64,000 nucleotides of DNA from Hyperoplus lanceolatus (taxonomy: Eukaryota > Chordata > Actinopteri > Uranoscopiformes > Ammodytidae): the NCBI GenBank assembly GCA_026929865.2, contig CM049395.1, positions 17,430,001-17,494,000 of the forward strand. The letters are read 5' to 3'. How positions within the stretch are numbered: the stretch's first letter is position 1; each line of letters begins with the position of its first letter. Positions 14,948 to 26,690 of this stretch are shown here, piece after piece. The notes under the pieces are model-generated. The model searched no databases. It was not told the origin of the DNA and saw nothing but the letters and a program-made list of their open reading frames with translations. The translations under genes were made by a program, and so were the position numbers.

Positions 14948-15921
14948 AGGTGAGAACACACCAAACGCGTTGGGTGCGGTGGCGGCGTTAAAAAAATCCT
15001 ATTTTAGCATAGGGAACCATTGGTTTAGGCTGCGATGATGCGTTGGCTGCGGTAAAGCGGCGCTTTGGGCGCGGAAGCCGCATTACCAAAGCGTCACCGC
15101 ACCATCGCACCACCGCGCGAGTTCAAAAAATTTAACTTTTAACGCTCCAACGCGTGACGTTTAGCCGCATTGGCCAATCAGCGGTGAGCTGACACGGACA
15201 TCGGCACGGTGGGAGGACAACACAGAGGCTGAGAAACACCGAGTAGGAAATGCGGCTGGCTGGTGATATGAAGCCGCTCGGGGTTGGGTTAGAAGACGTG
15301 GGGAAAGTGAGCCAGGAGAATGGGCTTCCTGGTTAATTCAGTGAATATAGCGGCTGTGCTTTAGCCGATAAACCAAGTTAGCACTGGTCGGTAACCGGTT
15401 GTGTGCGGCCACCACCTCCATAATGAACCCAAACATAACGGCTAAGTCCGGGGAACTTTCACAACGAGTACAGCGAAGCACCAGTGTTTATGCCTATATC
15501 TTCACCAGCCACGGTCCCGTCACAGCCAGGTAGGGTAATGTAGGCTACTTGCCTTTATTTTCTACTGCACAATGCTGCTGTAAATGTGTTTGGTATGGTG
15601 CTGCCCTGCTGTTTGTGTTCATTTCCAAGTGGCGTGAATCTGCAATGCTGTTTTAAGGCTATTTGTTCCGTTCAGTTGCTGTTTATTTGTCTTTTGGCAC
15701 AATTGTTGGCCGTGTTGTTTTTGTGTGGACATGAACGCTGTTGTGTCGGGTCGGGTCTGATCGCAGCCATGGTTGATTAGGGGAATAAATATATCGGGGG
15801 AGACTAGCTGCGTAGCGTTGGGCGCGTTGAACCATTTTTTGACACAAAATGACCAAGCGCCAGATAAGGTGCGTTGGGCGCTTTGGCCACCGCACCCAAT
15901 GCGTTTGGTGTGTTCACACCT
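14948..15921. mobile_element. 974-bp TAA-flanked DNA transposon
   Basis: Left terminus AGGTGAGAACACACCAAACG and right terminus, read inward, AGGTGTGAACACACCAAACG form a long inverted repeat that continues through TTGGGTGCGGTGG. The element is flanked by TAA on both sides (14945-14947 and 15922-15924); a TWA duplication is the PIF/Harbinger habit. The interior is GC-rich, with repeated GCGTT/GGTGCG motifs, and has no recognisable transposase, so it is probably non-autonomous. The GC-rich stretch should not be mistaken for a promoter CpG island. Confidence 0.75.
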
Positions 15922-16350
15922 TAAAGGAGGCGAGCCCCCTACCCGCTCCTTCTCTTCCGAGGTGTGTGTTGATAGCGTGCCAAGTTAACGCTGATAAGAA
16001 TTGTGTCCCCGCCGGCCGGTGAGCGCGCATGCATCAAACATATTAACCCTTCAATCTCACTCAAGTAAATCAAGTAGATCTTTAGATCGTTTTGTATATT
16101 GTTTTTGGTACTTTAGTTTGAAAATTAGGTTTGCAAAGTAACAAATGGCTCATCCGCCAATAAAAATGTTTTTATTCTTCTGTGTAATGAACTGTAGCCT
16201 ATGTATTGCACATTTATAGCACTTTTCATAACACAAATTAAGGTAGCCTAAGAGGAGGGACCAAGTAACCCAGATGTTTTATTTTAGCCTAGTAGTTTGC
16301 ATTGGTGTTGAACTGTTCCCTAATTTTTTTCTTCTTTGAATAAAGCTTAA

Positions 16351-16950
16351 AGAGGACCTATGATGCTTTTTGACTTGTATGACCTATAAACGTTGTTATG
16401 ATGATTCATAGTCATGCTTAACCATACTAAATTATCAAATAATGACTTACATGCATTTCGACGTATTCCCTGCTGACCGTCTGGGGTGTCTGTGCAGAGC
16501 ACTAAACACTATTCTAGCCAGTCGAGAAGTCAGGGTCTACCCTTTCATAATTTGTGACGTCGCATAAAACTTTGTGAAGTCACCACGCGGATGTTTCCAT
16601 GTATGGTAATGCTGTCACTTCCCTGTTCGCGTCTGCCTCGCGCCCTTATAGGTCCATGCTCGCGCTTCCCGCCACTGAAAGTGTTCCGGAAGGAAGGTAA
16701 CCAATCACAACGGAGTGGGGTTTGCAGGAGGGGGGGACGGGAGCGGAGATCGCCGAAGCACAGGCGGAGGGAGCGGAGATGCACGAAGCACACACACTCA
16801 AGTGTTGACAGGACGTGCTGGATCGCCAAAATAAGAGAAAGAGCTTCCCGAAAATCTACATAGTTTTTTGTGATGTGATTCGTGTCAGGTTGCTCTATAG
16901 CAGTGTAAAACAAGAAATTAAGACCAGAAAAGTAGTATAATAGGTCCTCT
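16351..16950. mobile_element. TTAA-flanked non-autonomous DNA transposon, copy 2
   Basis: The 600-bp copy is nearly identical to 1574-2175 and in the same orientation. It is flanked by TTAA at 16347-16350 and 16951-16954. It differs by a short deletion near 16532 and by a short insertion near 16775, besides a few substitutions. A 147-codon open frame across it on the minus strand is transposon sequence, not a gene. Confidence 0.85.
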
Positions 16951-19091
16951 TTAATGCTGCTAGTAAAATACCACCAGCCACTCATCCCTCAATAGTAGAC
17001 ATGATATAGAATAATTACCTTTACTACAGTTTAACGAAATGTTTTAACAATAGGCTACAGGAGATATTTGAAAGCACTACACATGCATTGTAGGCTATTC
17101 AATTAAATTTGTGTCAGCGAAACCGTGAATGTTCTCTTTTACTTTACATAAAAATGAATGCAGAAAAGGCACACATTGCTTCATAAAAATTCACCAGAAT
17201 GCAGGAAATTAAGTGTTTAATGCTCAAAATTTTCTGGGGGGGAACCCCAGACCCCCACTTATAATATGTCCGCACCCAATGTTTAATTAAAACCTGTCCT
17301 ACGACTTTGCAATTCATGAATTCGTTTATTTTAATAAGATTTTTGATGTTTTATCACATTTTCCAATTGTCTTTTATTTCTGATTTATTATGAACAATAT
17401 GTAAACTTGCAGGACACTAGCAAAAATTATTGGGTGGGAAAGAGGACACGGTTTTGGGTCCCTCGGCCAAAAAATCTCACATTCAGTTTTGTATCTGTGT
17501 GCAGCATGGAGCTCTCACCTACAGTACACAGAGAAGGCAACACATAACTCTTGTCACAACCCAGTGACCTGTTTCCAAATATCACTGTACCCTGTTTTTC
17601 TTTCTCATAACAGTGTGGCCTGTATCATAGCTTCAGTATAACACATATTTCTAAAAACTGCACAGTGAAATAATCATTTTGAACTAAAGGGAGACAAGTT
17701 GTCTGCCTCTGGACATTCGTAAGCCAAGAGCAAGGCTTTGGAGTATATTCGAAGTATAGATAGTAGGGGTGTCTGCTGAGACATCATTATCTGTATCCAT
17801 CTGTTCAACCAACAAGATTATCTCTATATTCGGATATGAAACCGGATGTGGTTGTGGATTATATCTGAATATTTCTTGCGACAATTATAGTCCCTTCAAA
17901 GCATCAACTTGATTTGATATTGGCATAATAATTCTTAGGGAAAATAAAAATATTTGGATCGATCTTATTAACTGTGCTTTTTCCAAATTCATATTCGGAT
18001 TCAGGCTCATCCGTAATCGATAGATTTATAAGTAAAGGTTTAGCCGAGTGTTGCCATCGAGACCTAGATGTTAATAATGGTGTAATACTGGGAGGCATCA
18101 GTGGACAGCTGCTTCAGTGTCACTTGATTTCTACCTAAACCTCTTTCCTTTACTATTACATTTTTTATTTTTGTTTACTTTAGTCTGAGCAGCCTGAATC
18201 GGCAGAACAGAGTGGAGCTGTTACCTGCCTGCGAAGATAATTATGCTCTATGTTCTGAGCTAATTCTAACGAGCAGACCGCTCCTCGTATCGCTGCACCA
18301 CAGCTGGTGTCAGCATGTGCACGTCCAGCTTTCCTGCAGCGCTCGGTTTAATCACAGAACCTCTGCAAGCCACAGCCACCAATTTCCAATCCACCTGGGT
18401 GTGCGCCGCACGTGGGTTCACGTCTGTATTGTGTTTATACACAGGGCACGAATGTATATATTAAATGCTCTGGGTATACAAGTGCATCCATGGCAACTAT
18501 GTCAGCACAACCGACATCACTGTGGGGCAACTAGCAAGGTGAACACTCAATCACAACTCCTGCAAGCATGTAAACAAGTGGCCTCAGCGAATTACATCCT
18601 ACCGCCCTGCCTTTTGGCTAACCTCGAGCCTGCAAGGGCAGCGTTAATAATTTAACCAAACACTCAGACGTGATGGAGCAGACAAGGCAACCCGGCAAGA
18701 GGCACTCTGTTCGAGAGAGGCTATTAAATATGAAAACTATTTGTGTGGACTAATAGTATTTTTGTTTTCCTAGAGCTTAAAGTATCACTGTAGCATCGCT
18801 TTCTCCCGGGCAGCGAGGAAGGTAAATCGTTTGATCAGGAAAGATTAGGCTGGAAATGACTGCGGTCTGGATGTAAATTGACTCTGTTTGCTATTACAGT
18901 GTCGCCTCCTTGGTTCCATCAGCTGCAGATGAACTTTACCCGGAATTTTACATTATTATCGTTGCAATTAATATCTTTTTAAAGTAGTTCACTGTCTATC
19001 TGTGCTGGTGGTTGTTTGCTGATGGCTTAATCTACATGAATGACACAAATGTTTCCCAGTGTTCTCCATTTAGCCTATGTCCGCCTAGCAT

Positions 19092-19092
19092 A

Positions 19093-19159
<67 letters not shown>
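19092..19159. repeat. (CA)n microsatellite
   Basis: Pure CA from 19101 with one TA interruption just before. It is the first of three CA arrays within 600 bp. Confidence 0.97.
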
Positions 19160-19162
<3 letters not shown>

Positions 19163-19268
19163 ACTGGGGACGGCAGCTACTTGTATATTTATACATTCAT
19201 AGGGTGCTGCTGCATGCTCAATGAAAAGCACACACATCCCCCCGCCCCCACTCCGACCCCAACTAGCA

Positions 19269-19393
<125 letters not shown>

Positions 19394-19616
19394 TGCAGAC
19401 TTACATAGGGGCTTATTTTTGTGTCATGGATTAGATGAGTTCAGGGCCAGAGTGTCCCTCCTGTCCAAAGCTCTGGCCTTGGTGTGGTGTTTGGTTGGGG
19501 TGTGTGTGAAACGCCTAGGGGGGAAGACTGCACAGAACACGAATCATTAATGCTCATCATCAGCTGCCACTCGGCCACGTCTTAACTCAACAGCGTGGTT
19601 TGGACATCGAGACCCA

Positions 19617-19621
<5 letters not shown>

Positions 19622-19679
<58 letters not shown>
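19622..19679. repeat. (CA)n microsatellite
   Basis: Uninterrupted CA array, the third in the cluster at 19.1-19.7 kb. Confidence 0.97.
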
Positions 19680-22600
19680 CCCCCTCTTACAGAAACATGT
19701 CTCGATAGATATCACGTTTGTGGGGAAGAAATCATGGAGGAACGCTGTCGTTTGTAGTTTGTGTGCGCTGAGTGGGTCAGTACCTCAAACTGAATACACA
19801 CGATTCATCACCATAACATCAAAGTTTGTCCTTAAGAAAGTCAGCATGCAGTTCTCACTAGGGGAAAGCTGCCAAGCGAGCCTCGACATGACAGAAAAGT
19901 GTTGCTTCAGCAATACACAGGCCCATAATCTAATATGTCTCAGGTGAATTATTTATGAGCGCCATACCACTTATGCTACTGTATATGTAGCATATTAAGT
20001 ACACAATCCTCTCATCTTTAATTGATCTTTTCACACAAGTGTCACTGATAAGATTGATAAGAAGAAGTCTTGATATGCAGGCCATGCAGATTTGACTGCC
20101 ACTTTTTGAGCCAATAGTGATGAAACTTCACCCACGCCTTATTGGTAACGCAGTTTGCTTCAGAAGTGAGGAGGACTGGTTGTAGGGAGTGGAGGGCATT
20201 TTCTTGTTTAGAGATAATGCCTGCTTAACATATACTGTATACACTTGCACACAAACCGGGCATGCTCAGTGGCTGACTGTTTACACACCTCGGCTGACAC
20301 ATAAGAGGAAATGTCAGCTGCGCTCTGATCAAATCTGCCGCTGCAGGACAAGTCTGTGTCAAGTGCTCATGGTCTGGGCTTCCTGTGTTTTTATTGTGAG
20401 AGGGACTGATGAATGAAGACAGAATGGTGAGAGGGTAAGGGGGGAGGGCGGAGTGCCTTTGATGGGCCAAATCCCTTGCTTTGTGGTAGTTTGTACGCAC
20501 ACGTGCTCAGAGTAACACACAGGCACATGATCACATCACACAATGGAGCCAGAGATACAATCTGGCCGTGTACAGGAAATGGGATTCATCTCTAACTCGA
20601 TGACGCTGAGACGCACCGCAGATAGCACTGTTTTTCCAGTGGAGGATTGCCAAATTGATTCCGATAATTCTGTGTAATTGTTGCAGACAAATGAGCCGTC
20701 GCCCGTGAAACGAGCGGTGTCTTTCCATTTGCCTTCATTGCAGACATCTTCAAACACAAACACATGGCTGCAAGTGGTATCTTAAAGCTATAAATACCAG
20801 CAGGTATAAATAGATAGTGACACCATGAGTTTCTTTGCCAGTGTTCACTTCTTGAAAATTAGACATTTTCAGCTAGATTCAAGTACTGGTTTTACCTTTT
20901 CAAAATATGAAATTACATTTTTTTTTTATCTGTAAACGTAAAGTGCCGGCTTAAGAATAAACACGCATACTGTGATATCGTTAGGCAAATAATTAGACAC
21001 TGAGAAACGATACCCATTGTGATTGAGTGACTCCTTTCTGTTGTGGCTGCTAAGGATCAAGGATCTTCTTCTTTTTTTAACATTCATCCCTTATCTCGAA
21101 GCCAGACTGATTGAGGCCACAAAGCCATAATTCTCTTTGCAAACATATGAGACGCAAACACAAACACAGTGTGTGAGTGACATTCACTTTGGCTGTGCCC
21201 TGCTGGATTTCTTTTTCCCCCGACGTCTTTACTGCACAACAAAAAGAAAAAAGCCATTACTCTGTCTTGTTGCCACTTCACTGCACCTCCTCCTCACCTG
21301 CAATATGTTCCACATTAGCATCCACAACAGCCCGGACGGCTCCCGTTGTCCGGGCCGACAGCACTAAGCGCAGAGATAAGCCCACTCTGTAATGAGTGTT
21401 CAGCCTCTGTTGGGCAGGAAAAAGGGAAAGAGAGGCCCATTCACACCGCAGTGTAATAATGGGTATCAACGCAGGTCGCATGCATGCATCTATGTCAAAA
21501 GCAGCCTCTGTGATCGAGAATGCAGGTTTTTTGTGAGGATTGTGTGGCGATACAATGCTTTGTTAATTCCTGATATTCATGCCACCAGTGCAACAACATC
21601 CTCCTCCGAGCTCTTTTTTGTTGTAGTCACACCCTCAGAGACGGGCCCAGGCCTCTCACTCGCTGGTGGAGCGTGAAGAAGAATAAAAAAAGCTGGTTGC
21701 AGTGGAGCAAAGGTGCAAACAAAGAAGTTATGGTTGAACAGCGGTGGACAAGCTGTGTGTAGAAATAAATGTATGAAAAGCGAGACCTGCCGAATGAGAT
21801 CAGGCAGTTTCAAAAGGAATGAGAGAAAGGAGAGGATCAACATATCATCACATCGGTGCAAATAATCTGGCTAATCATCCTGCTTTTTTATTCAGGCTAA
21901 GCTTGCCAAGGTCTGAGTTTTACACACTAAAATTACACCAGTTAACTCCGAATTATACCGGTCTGCCAAAAAAAATTATATACTTTCTCCTTAACCAAAT
22001 TGACCTTTAACAGCCTTTTTCGGGTTTACATGAGGATTCAAACTAAACTGGAAACCGGTTGTGTCTTTCAGTCTACTTTTCTAATTGGTCGGCACAAATT
22101 AGCTTGTGGTGATTTAAAGGTATTTATACTTGACAACAGACAAATCTGTGGACCCACTTTGGAATTGGTAGTCCGGGAGTTGAAGGTGATGCAATGGCAC
22201 TCTTGTTACAAATAAAGTGTTTATCGTTTCCAGCAGAAAAAGGAAAGAAAATGCTTTCATGACTTCAAAGAGAGCTTGTCAGTCTTGTACAGCAATAATA
22301 TCTGAGAGACCTCCCTATACTTCACACAGCCTCTTGATGCAAACACTTAACCCCTGTAACCACACGTAACTCCACCATACTATTCAGATAGGGTTCCCTT
22401 TTGAGCCCCTGCTTCTCAAAGTTGCCCTAGATATTTTGGTCCGGAGTTATTTTAAGGCTTTTTCTAGGGGTAATATCCGGTTTCAAGTACAATGGTAATT
22501 GAGTCTCCCTCTCAGTGTTGGCTTGAAGGCTTTGATCTTTCCCGTGCTCCAGTGTTAAATGGTTCCCCCCAAATCTCTGTGAACATGCAGCGACTAGCTA

Positions 22601-23437
22601 CTCTTTTATCAGCAGCCCGCTAACAGCACCTCATCGCCAATCACTTTGAAGCCAAAAACTACTCACTCTGAAAGGAACAAAAAAGAGCAAAGGATGAGAG
22701 AATATATAAATATACTGCTAAAATGAGTCTGTCTTTAAGCAGGCACTGTGCTAGGTTAAGGGTGGTAGGTAGGATTATTGCATAGAACTAAACTTTTGTT
22801 GTTGAGTGATTTGTGAACGAGTGAATCCACATAGGAGACCATATCAAGGCTTGGGGATTTTTGTCTTTTTCTGGGGAAAATCATTATATAATCTTTTGTA
22901 TATAAATAGTTGGCCTGTGTTATGGTCTGTAAATGTTTCTTTGGGAACTTGAAGGGGGTGACTTTAACTCAGCTTTCTTGTTGTAATTAGCAGGATTTGC
23001 ATGCAGATGCTTATCTTAACAAGGGCAGAAATTGAGATAGTTTAAATGTTTCTGTGTCTGGGGCTGGTAATTGGCAGCCAGCTTATCAGAGGCACATTGG
23101 CTACACATGAGCGCTCAAAGGAGAGCTGAGTCACAGACTGTGATCAACTGAAGGGCTGGATGTGACCTCCAGTATAGACCAATGCATCCCAGGCTTCTGA
23201 TACCACATGCTGCACTTAACTCTTTCCCTTTTTCCCCCCATCTGGGAAATGTTACTGTACTCAACTCTTTTAATTATTTTCTTTTGTGATTAAAAAAAAA
23301 AAACACACCAAAATGAAAAAATGACAGCCGTCAAGGACAAAACAGGCAAAAACCCAGACTTTGAAATCCAATCCTGATAAATTGCTGGGTGTTTTATTTT
23401 GCTAGGCATACTGGATTATATTGATTTTTCTTTCCTC

Positions 23438-23459
23438 TGTGTGTGTGTGTGTGTGTGTG
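23438..23459. repeat. Short (GT)n tract
   Basis: About eleven GT units. Confidence 0.9.
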
Positions 23460-25148
23460 AGCAAGTGTGATAGCACAAAACGAGGGGCAAGAGAATGCTA
23501 TATTGTGTTTCATTAATAAATCTATAGGATATCTCATTACAGCCACATGATTTTCTTTAGTATCGGGGTTGGTGGCGACGGGGCAGAGCTGGTGCGTGGC
23601 AAGACAAATGTGCTTTCCTGTTTCAGATGACTATCTCATCTGTTGTTCATGGAGAAAAAAGGGACCCGGCTCAATCTGCCCAGTGTGTGGAATACTTCCT
23701 GGCTATGTCTGTCCCCCCCACCCCACCCCACCCCAACTGTATCAGATAACTCTTTATTACATGGAAGAGCTAACTAAAGCTTCCAAAAACACACAAGTGA
23801 ATTTGGAGTTTTTACAATACAGTATGTAAGTGTCACTATTCAATTTTAGTGACTGCATACTGTTGATATTTCACATGCTGCTACTGTATCATTCTGATGA
23901 ACAAATCGCCGTTACGCATTATGCTAGGTTATCCAAATAATTCTGCTCCCATATTTGAAATGAATGAAGCTGTCGTGTTGGTCAAATGGATATGTACATT
24001 TTCTCTCTTCTTAATGAGAGGATTTTAAACTGAACACGGTTTGTGTTTTTGTTTCGTGAAGCCTCTTTCAAGTTCTAGTTCAACTCTGAGTTTTTAGGAG
24101 TTCAGTTCACTTTGAAAGGCATTACTCTGGAACAGCAGATAATGTCGTCATAGTGAGATTTAGTAGGTTTCCCTAACAACCGGTAAAGGTTAGCCCAATT
24201 GTAAAATACTGACTTTAAGTGACGGTTTTAACCTTTCGTCCGTCTGCTCTGTAGGAACCTATTTAGCCAGAGAAACAGTCTGTTTTTTGGGCTTTTTTGC
24301 TTCCCAATCATTCACAGTGAGCCAGTGTTTCTCACACTGTACCCACTCACCATCATTAAAAAAGCAGCTTTCGCAGTATGCTACGTCTGTGTTGCTGTCG
24401 TCTCAGCGGGCCAATCCTTCAGTGTGGGCCCATGGGGAGGCTGATAAGACGGGGGAATTTGAGCCTCAATCAGTGCCGGTTAATTATCACAACCATGGGA
24501 GGTGAGAGAGAGGTTTCCCCGTCTCCCCTAATCCCCCCTGGATCTCTGTCTCCCTCTCAGACACATTAATCTGTTGGAAGCTCTGTTTTGCATTTTATTC
24601 TTTCAAGTGTTATTTTTTAATTTATTTTAAGTTCAGTCTACTCAAAACTATTAGAAATTAACAATTGATTTATTCAGTTTTATTTATTTACATTAGGGTT
24701 ATTTCTTTGGACATTTTAACACTACCACCTTCCTCCAGTACGTTCAACCAGTAGGTCACTGCGATTGTAATGTCCAGGGTGATAGTATCCCTAGCTGAGC
24801 CCAATTACCAAGCGTCAGTTTGTATTAGTCAGTAATTTCATTATGAGGAACACAGTTTTGATTATATGTGTTTTTGATGGTTCCTGCACAACCATTACAG
24901 AGAAATACAAATGTGCCTATTTCAGAAACATAGTTTCCAACATAATTGGTGTAAACATTGATGAAAAATTAATGCCACGCTAATGAATGCAAAAGCACGT
25001 ATTCACTCAGCGTCTGAGAGCCATTTCTTACTTTCAGAGGAGCTTTGACTGCCTTCTACTTAGGGGCCACTCGAGCTCATTTGCATACTAAAGTCTAGAG
25101 CGTTTGGCTAGTGTGACCACGCCATCCGTATTCCAGCACGGAACAGCC

Positions 25149-25191
25149 CTTTGGCCACGGCACACTTGGGAGAGGTGTGCCGTGGCCAAAG
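25149..25191. repeat. Perfect 17-bp inverted repeat (hairpin)
   Basis: CTTTGGCCACGGCACAC at 25149-25165 is repeated as its exact reverse complement at 25175-25191, with a 9-base loop. It sits in a GC-richer stretch (25060-25890) that may be a degraded DNA transposon. Confidence 0.9.
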
Positions 25192-25698
25192 TACAGATGC
25201 TAATGAGATGACACGCGCACAAGGAAGCGCACAGGCGGCGTTCCTGACGTGAATTTATTAAGGATGCATTGTCCCTTAACGTCCGCTGCCTTACTAGTCG
25301 GCACCAGAATTGCCCACCACTTGGACTGTAGCTACATAAAATGTGTGAGAATTAACGTGTGTGTAGGCCTAGGTGTGGGCTAATAAAAGAGGGATAGAGC
25401 TAAATAGGTGAGCGCAGAAAGCAAAGCAAAAAGGTTTTCGTGTTTGCTCGCGTTCGTCAGATGATTTTTTTCTTTTTTCTCCCGCCAGCTGTCATAATAC
25501 TGTCTTTACGCATGGCGGTGGAGACAAACACAAAACAACACACAACGGGACTCCGAGGCCCGGTGATAAGGAAACAGTAGCCTACGCTAAGGTTTGACAA
25601 GAAACTTTATGAAGACACTTTAAAAAACGATCTCTGCCCATACAAAAAGTTCTGACTTGGATTACTCCGGTACGTATGGTCTGATGACGGGCCGTTTT

Positions 25699-25824
25699 GG
25701 TTAGGGTTAGAGGGTTAGGTTTAGGGTTTAGGGGTTAGGGATAGGGTTAGAGGGTTAGGGTTTTGGGGTTAGGGTTAGGGTTAGGGTTAGAGGATTAGGG
25801 TTACCCTAACCCTCTAACCCTAAC
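25699..25824. repeat. Interstitial telomere-like (TTAGGG)n block with inversion
   Basis: Degenerate TTAGGG units fill 25699-25802, then the array turns into CCCTAA units to 25824. The last 46 bp form a near-perfect palindrome. Confidence 0.9.
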
Positions 25825-26039
25825 GGGAATCGAGCTGAATCTTCCTGCAGCACGGAACAGGCAAACGGCCCTAGTGTGAGTGGGCCCTTAGCATGCTCTT
25901 AACTAAGAAAAGAGGTTCAATTCCACAAAAAACAAACAATGCATCTATTTGCATCTCCAATCATACCATTTTACCTTTTATTTAAATGCACAAAAATGTG
26001 TTACAACAAAGTTTTGTCGGGCATTGAGAGTTTCTTTTT

Positions 26040-26260
26040 CTTTTTTTCTTTTATTTCAGACGTATCAAAAACAATACAAAACTAAATGAAAAGCATAAAA
26101 ATACAATAAACAAAATGTATGTTTAAATGACTTCACAAAAAGAAAACAAATTATCTGTATTGATGTGATATGCCTGAAAAGGAGCAGGAAGAAGTATACA
26201 CTTATTTAATCCTACCCCTTTTCCATAGTAAAAAAACTAAAAATATTTATTATATTTGCT
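26040..26260. repeat. Possible LINE 3' UTR fragment
   Basis: An A-rich stretch followed by a GGAGCAGGAAGAAGTATAC...ATTTAATCCTACCCCTTTTCC phrase resembles widespread fish LINE tails as I remember them. No coding remnant is present. Confidence 0.3.
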
Positions 26261-26335
26261 TCTTGTAATCCATATAATCTCTATACAATCTATCTATACA
26301 ATTGGCGATGCTATATTTGACATTTACGATCTATA

Positions 26336-26631
26336 CATACATACAACTTAATATACTATGATTTTTTATATTTTATATATTTATACAATGCACATATCTA
26401 TATCTATATACAATCAATATATCCATATCTACATACATATCTATACAATCAATATATATATCCATATATATCAATACAACCCATATATATATATATACAC
26501 ACACACATATACCTACATACATGCATACATACATACATACACACACATACATATATATATATATATACATACATACATATACATACATACATACACATAT
26601 ACTTATATACATACATACATACATATACACA

Positions 26632-26682
<51 letters not shown>

Positions 26683-26690
26683 TTTATAAT
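26336..26690. repeat. Compound AT-rich microsatellite block (ATAC, ATAT, ATT, TTTA)
   Basis: Irregular ATAC/ATATAC/CATA units to about 26630 are followed by (TTA)n at 26630-26668 and (TTTA)n to about 26687. Open frames rich in Tyr/Ile across it are artefacts. Confidence 0.93.

Larger units (their letters stand above)
25062..25890. mobile_element. Possible degraded DNA transposon enclosing hairpin and telomere-like block
   Basis: The left edge reads TTAGGGGCCACTC and the right edge ends GAGTGGGCCCTTA, roughly inverse of each other. The phrases CAGCACGGAACAG and CTAGTGTGA each occur near both ends. No target duplication is visible, so the boundaries are tentative. Confidence 0.35.

Noticed and set aside
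14880..15960. GC- and CpG-rich block as a promoter or neogenin exon 1
   Set aside because: Bounded by terminal inverted repeats and TAA duplications, so it is a transposon; no signal-peptide-like frame with a phase-1 donor was recognised.
16545..16985. 146-codon minus-strand frame, repeated at 1779-2183
   Set aside because: Lies in both copies of the TTAA transposon, has no transposase motif and runs out through the terminus.
18212..18655. 147-codon + strand frame
   Set aside because: No domain, no splice or start context and no codon bias; more likely chance in a non-repetitive intronic segment.
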